Part shown: positions 60,895 to 64,000 of the stretch, piece by piece
How positions within the stretch are numbered: position 1 is the first letter of the stretch
Layout of the letters: each line of letters opens with the position of its first letter
Source: Acanthopleura granulata
Lineage: Eukaryota; Mollusca; Polyplacophora; Chitonida; Chitonidae
NCBI GenBank assembly: GCA_016165875.1
Contig: JABBOT010000004.1
Coordinates: 8,470,889-8,534,888 of the forward strand
Length of the DNA: 64,000 nucleotides
Direction of reading: 5' to 3'
Made by a program: the position numbers and the translations under genes
Notes under the pieces: generated by a model
Databases searched by the model: none
The model's input: the letters and a program-made list of their open reading frames with translations, nothing else
Told to the model about the DNA's origin: nothing

Positions 60895-63800
60895 GTGTGT
60901 TATCCTGAGTTTAGGGTGAACATGTTATAAGGGTGGACTTCAGCGAGGTTTTAACAAGATTGACAACCTAAACCTTTCTGCTTGATGTATAACAAGAAAT
61001 GTGAAACGGTGCTAGTAAGGGAATTATCCCTCATTGGGTGTGAAAGGGATGGATTGAGATCCACTGCTTGAGAACAAAATTTGTTCAGCTTAGTTGTTTT
61101 CTCACAGTTGAAATTATATCGAAACTTGAAACATCTGGGCTTTACTGCACTCACAGTATCGGCATGTATATCTTCTCATGCATGCATCCCTCTACATGCT
61201 ACTCTCCATGTAAAGCAGTATGCTCTATTAAAAATACATACAATCTGCACCTACCAACGAAACATGACGACATACCAGCTGTTGGATGTAAAACGTACTT
61301 TGACAGTGGCAGTCCCTGACTAAATTTCCATACAGACTTATGGTTGGAAACCCATGGACTGGCTGAATACACGATATGAACCATCCAGTGATATTTTGTT
61401 CATGGACTTAACTCTACTCAGAAGCATGTTATCCGTTTAATTGGCTTGTTCATAATGGGGTCTCCATGCTATTTGAACAGAGAATGTTGCTACTGTATAG
61501 ATTTTATCAGCAGGTAGAAAGAGGATATTAGGATGAGGTATAATCACTGATATTATGAGTGTAGAGTTTAAATAATTAGAGAATATTGGAACAATTGTTT
61601 CAAAGTGCTTTATATGTGAAATCATGTTATATAAATAACTGTAGCTAAAATGCAAAGCTAATGAACAAATGACTACTTGTAGCAGGTTATTTCTTTACAA
61701 ACTCTCTAACAGCAACACATGGGTTTCATGCTTTTCAAGCCTGTTCATCTGATCATTATTTCTGTGTTTGTGATAAGTCGCTGGCCTGTCAGTTGTTGAC
61801 GTTTTCTGCTGTAAATCAAGGTTTTCTTGTGGTGATCAAAGGGCGACTTGTTTAGACTACTTCTTTCCTCCTTTCTCACATTTAAGGAATGGCATTTGAC
61901 TCACTTCTACAATTTGTGTGACGGTTCACAAAATAACATTATTGACGACAGATTTTCTAGAAAGTGGACAACAGGTCTGTTTGGAGTGGGTCCTGATCTT
62001 GTGAAAGAATACAGGTCACATATAATTCCAGCATCAGAAGACTGGTTACAAAGGTTTTTTTTTCTGTTTTTGTTCAGGTCTGTAAATGCAACTTGTCAAG
62101 CTGTCAACTTGTGTACATATATAGGTTATTTCTGATGGTTGTCGTCTTGTTTACCTGGCTCGTTTTGTTAGTGAGCACTTGTCGGCAACATTTTCAACTG
62201 AATTTTTCTTTCCATACCACCCAATTTGTTTCTTTTTGTATTATTGTTGTAGTTTACTGATATATTTATGTTATGTACTTCAAATTACCCTTGGCTAGCT
62301 ACCCTTGACTGCAACCTCAAGAGATCGGCTCTTCAGCTGTATTTAGTACTACATATGCATGGCACTATCTGTTCAAAGCTCATTTTATTCATAAAACATT
62401 GAATCATGTCTCAGCATCGCATTTATGCACATCTTACATTGTCATTTTTGTGCTATTTATAAACTGAATTCTTCAGCTTTTTTCATGCACTGTGAATAGG
62501 CAGTTTGGATTCAACTGTTTGAATACTTGTGAAATCTGATGAATTTTGAAATCGATTAGTATGCCAGTATAGAAAGAGTTATGGCCTCGAAATATTTACT
62601 CTGTAAGCAAGAGAAGTGTTTTGGTGCCTTGTTCATTCACCTCCGATCCATGTTTATTCTAAGCTTGAGTCAGCAGAGCTATACACAAGTCAGTTAATAA
62701 TAATCAAATCAATCATACATATCAATGCATGTGATGTGCTGAATTCCACTCAAATTTTGATGAACATCTGTGTTTGTGACATTTCAGACATTTGAAAGTA
62801 TTAACTAACTCAGCCATTCAAGCACTAATTATTCTATTTGTGTGAAAAAAAATTGAGAAAAGGAAAGATCTCTTGAGGTCGCAGAGCTCCAGTGTGAAAA
62901 ATCAGAAATTCAACTTTCAATGATAATTTTTTAAAGTACGTATGTAACATACCCTTTTACTGTGAAAAATATTGCTTTCATTGAGTATAGGACCTGGTTT
63001 AAAAACTAATTCCAGTGCTCTGGGTAATGATGTCATTCTTTGGAACAGTTTGTCCTTCAGGTATTAAACACAAATTGCTGTTTGATGCCATAGTACTTAC
63101 TATGACAAGCACATACATATAGTTTTTCAGTAGCCTCAGCCCTGCCCCCAAATAAAACAACACAATCCCAATTTATTTTTCATATACAGAGGTTTGTTAT
63201 TAAGGTGCACAGTGTAGAGCACTATCTTGACAGGGGCATGAAAAGTATATTGTGTAGACAATACAAGTAACAAACCTGATATTGGTGACGAGGCCAATAG
63301 GCATACTCAGAAGGTATTTCCCAAAACATCAGGTGATACCAGTTGATGGAGATTGTCTACAGAATTGTTCTGTTAATTGCTATTAATTGGAATATCTTGT
63401 TAACATATTCATTGTTGTTTGTGACTATATATTCCCATGTACACATCATATTTGTACGTTCCTGAATACATATTATCTTTGAGTGTCATCTTATCAAGGG
63501 AGACAACTACTGCAAACTATGTTTATAATAAATCATAAGATTTAAATCCTCCACTTGTGCTTGTTATTCTTTGTTCCTTTTCTTAGGCTGCAATGTTTTC
63601 TTTCTCTTGTCTATGTGGGAAAGGTGATATTCTTTAATTTTTTTTCAAGCTTCTTCACTGGCATAAGAAAGTTTCAATTTTTGTCACTTTCACATACATC
63701 TTTGAAGATGTACTTACAGCATCCTTTTAACATATGGAAGTGGTGTCAGTTTCCTTTTCATTTTCAAAAGTCATCATGAAGTAATAGAATTCGTTAATTT

Positions 63801-64000
63801 TTCATGAAATGTAACTCTGATGTTCACCACATGATAAATTAACCAGAAATTGAGGATCAGAAAGAAAAGGAAGGAAACTATATAATAGAATATTGCACAA
63901 ATTTGGGATTTTGGCAGTATCAAGTGCTAAGAGAAACATCGAAAACCTCTGCATATCACCTTTAAAAGCTTAGTGTTTTTCCTCTAAGCGCCAATTATGA
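60895..64000. other. NFYB 3' UTR and downstream sequence
   Basis: No coding exon found. Candidate NFYB polyadenylation hexamers (AATAAA) occur at 63151-63156 and 63527-63532, which would give a 3' UTR of 2.2-2.6 kb; long 3' UTRs are known for vertebrate NFYB. The open frame at 61848-62135 and smaller ones have no recognisable homology. No repeat family recognised. Confidence 0.4.

Overview
This is an animal nuclear genome window: AT-rich, full of short GT-AG introns and crowded with diverged interspersed and tandem repeats. Abundant tRNA-headed SINEs of a type I associate with molluscs and other lophotrochozoans, together with the gene content, point to a marine lophotrochozoan, most likely a mollusc. 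That assignment is inference; no species can be named.

Five protein-coding genes can be rebuilt exon by exon, four of them recognisable. From left to right: APEH (acylaminoacyl-peptidase, minus, 13485-30662, 22 exons, about 716 aa); EFCAB10 (minus, 36857-38832, 4 exons, 165 aa); an unrecognised Lys/Ser-rich, probably nuclear or nucleolar protein (plus, 39951-45630, 8 exons, 329 aa); UBL4A (minus, 49975-53055, 4 exons, 158 aa); and NFYB, the CCAAT-binding factor B subunit (plus, coding 54312-60894, 8 coding exons, 208 aa). EFCAB10 and the Lys-rich gene are head to head about 1.1 kb apart, and UBL4A and NFYB are head to head about 1.26 kb apart, so each pair may share a promoter region. No joint pathway is apparent: the genes are housekeeping or ciliary functions that happen to be neighbours.

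The left 13 kb has no confidently identified gene. It does hold several small minus-strand segments with good splice sites and coding-like composition, which I list as low-confidence exon candidates of one or more unidentified genes.

Repeats fill much of the rest. SINE family A (tRNA-like head, GC-rich body, tail ending near AATAAA) has at least ten copies or fragments. SINE family B has three copies, one cleanly inserted in a tandem satellite with a short target-site duplication. A diverged family of about 200 bp (here R1) has six copies. A foldback element with long inverted arms has two copies. A decayed LINE reverse transcriptase lies at about 31.5-32.1 kb. There are minisatellites at 5.5-6.2 kb (31-bp unit), 25.8-26.2 kb, 42.3-42.7 kb (18-bp unit) and 46.9-48.2 kb (about 33-bp unit). 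I found no tRNA or rRNA gene, CRISPR array or prokaryotic-type system, and nothing that convincingly amounts to a new biological system.
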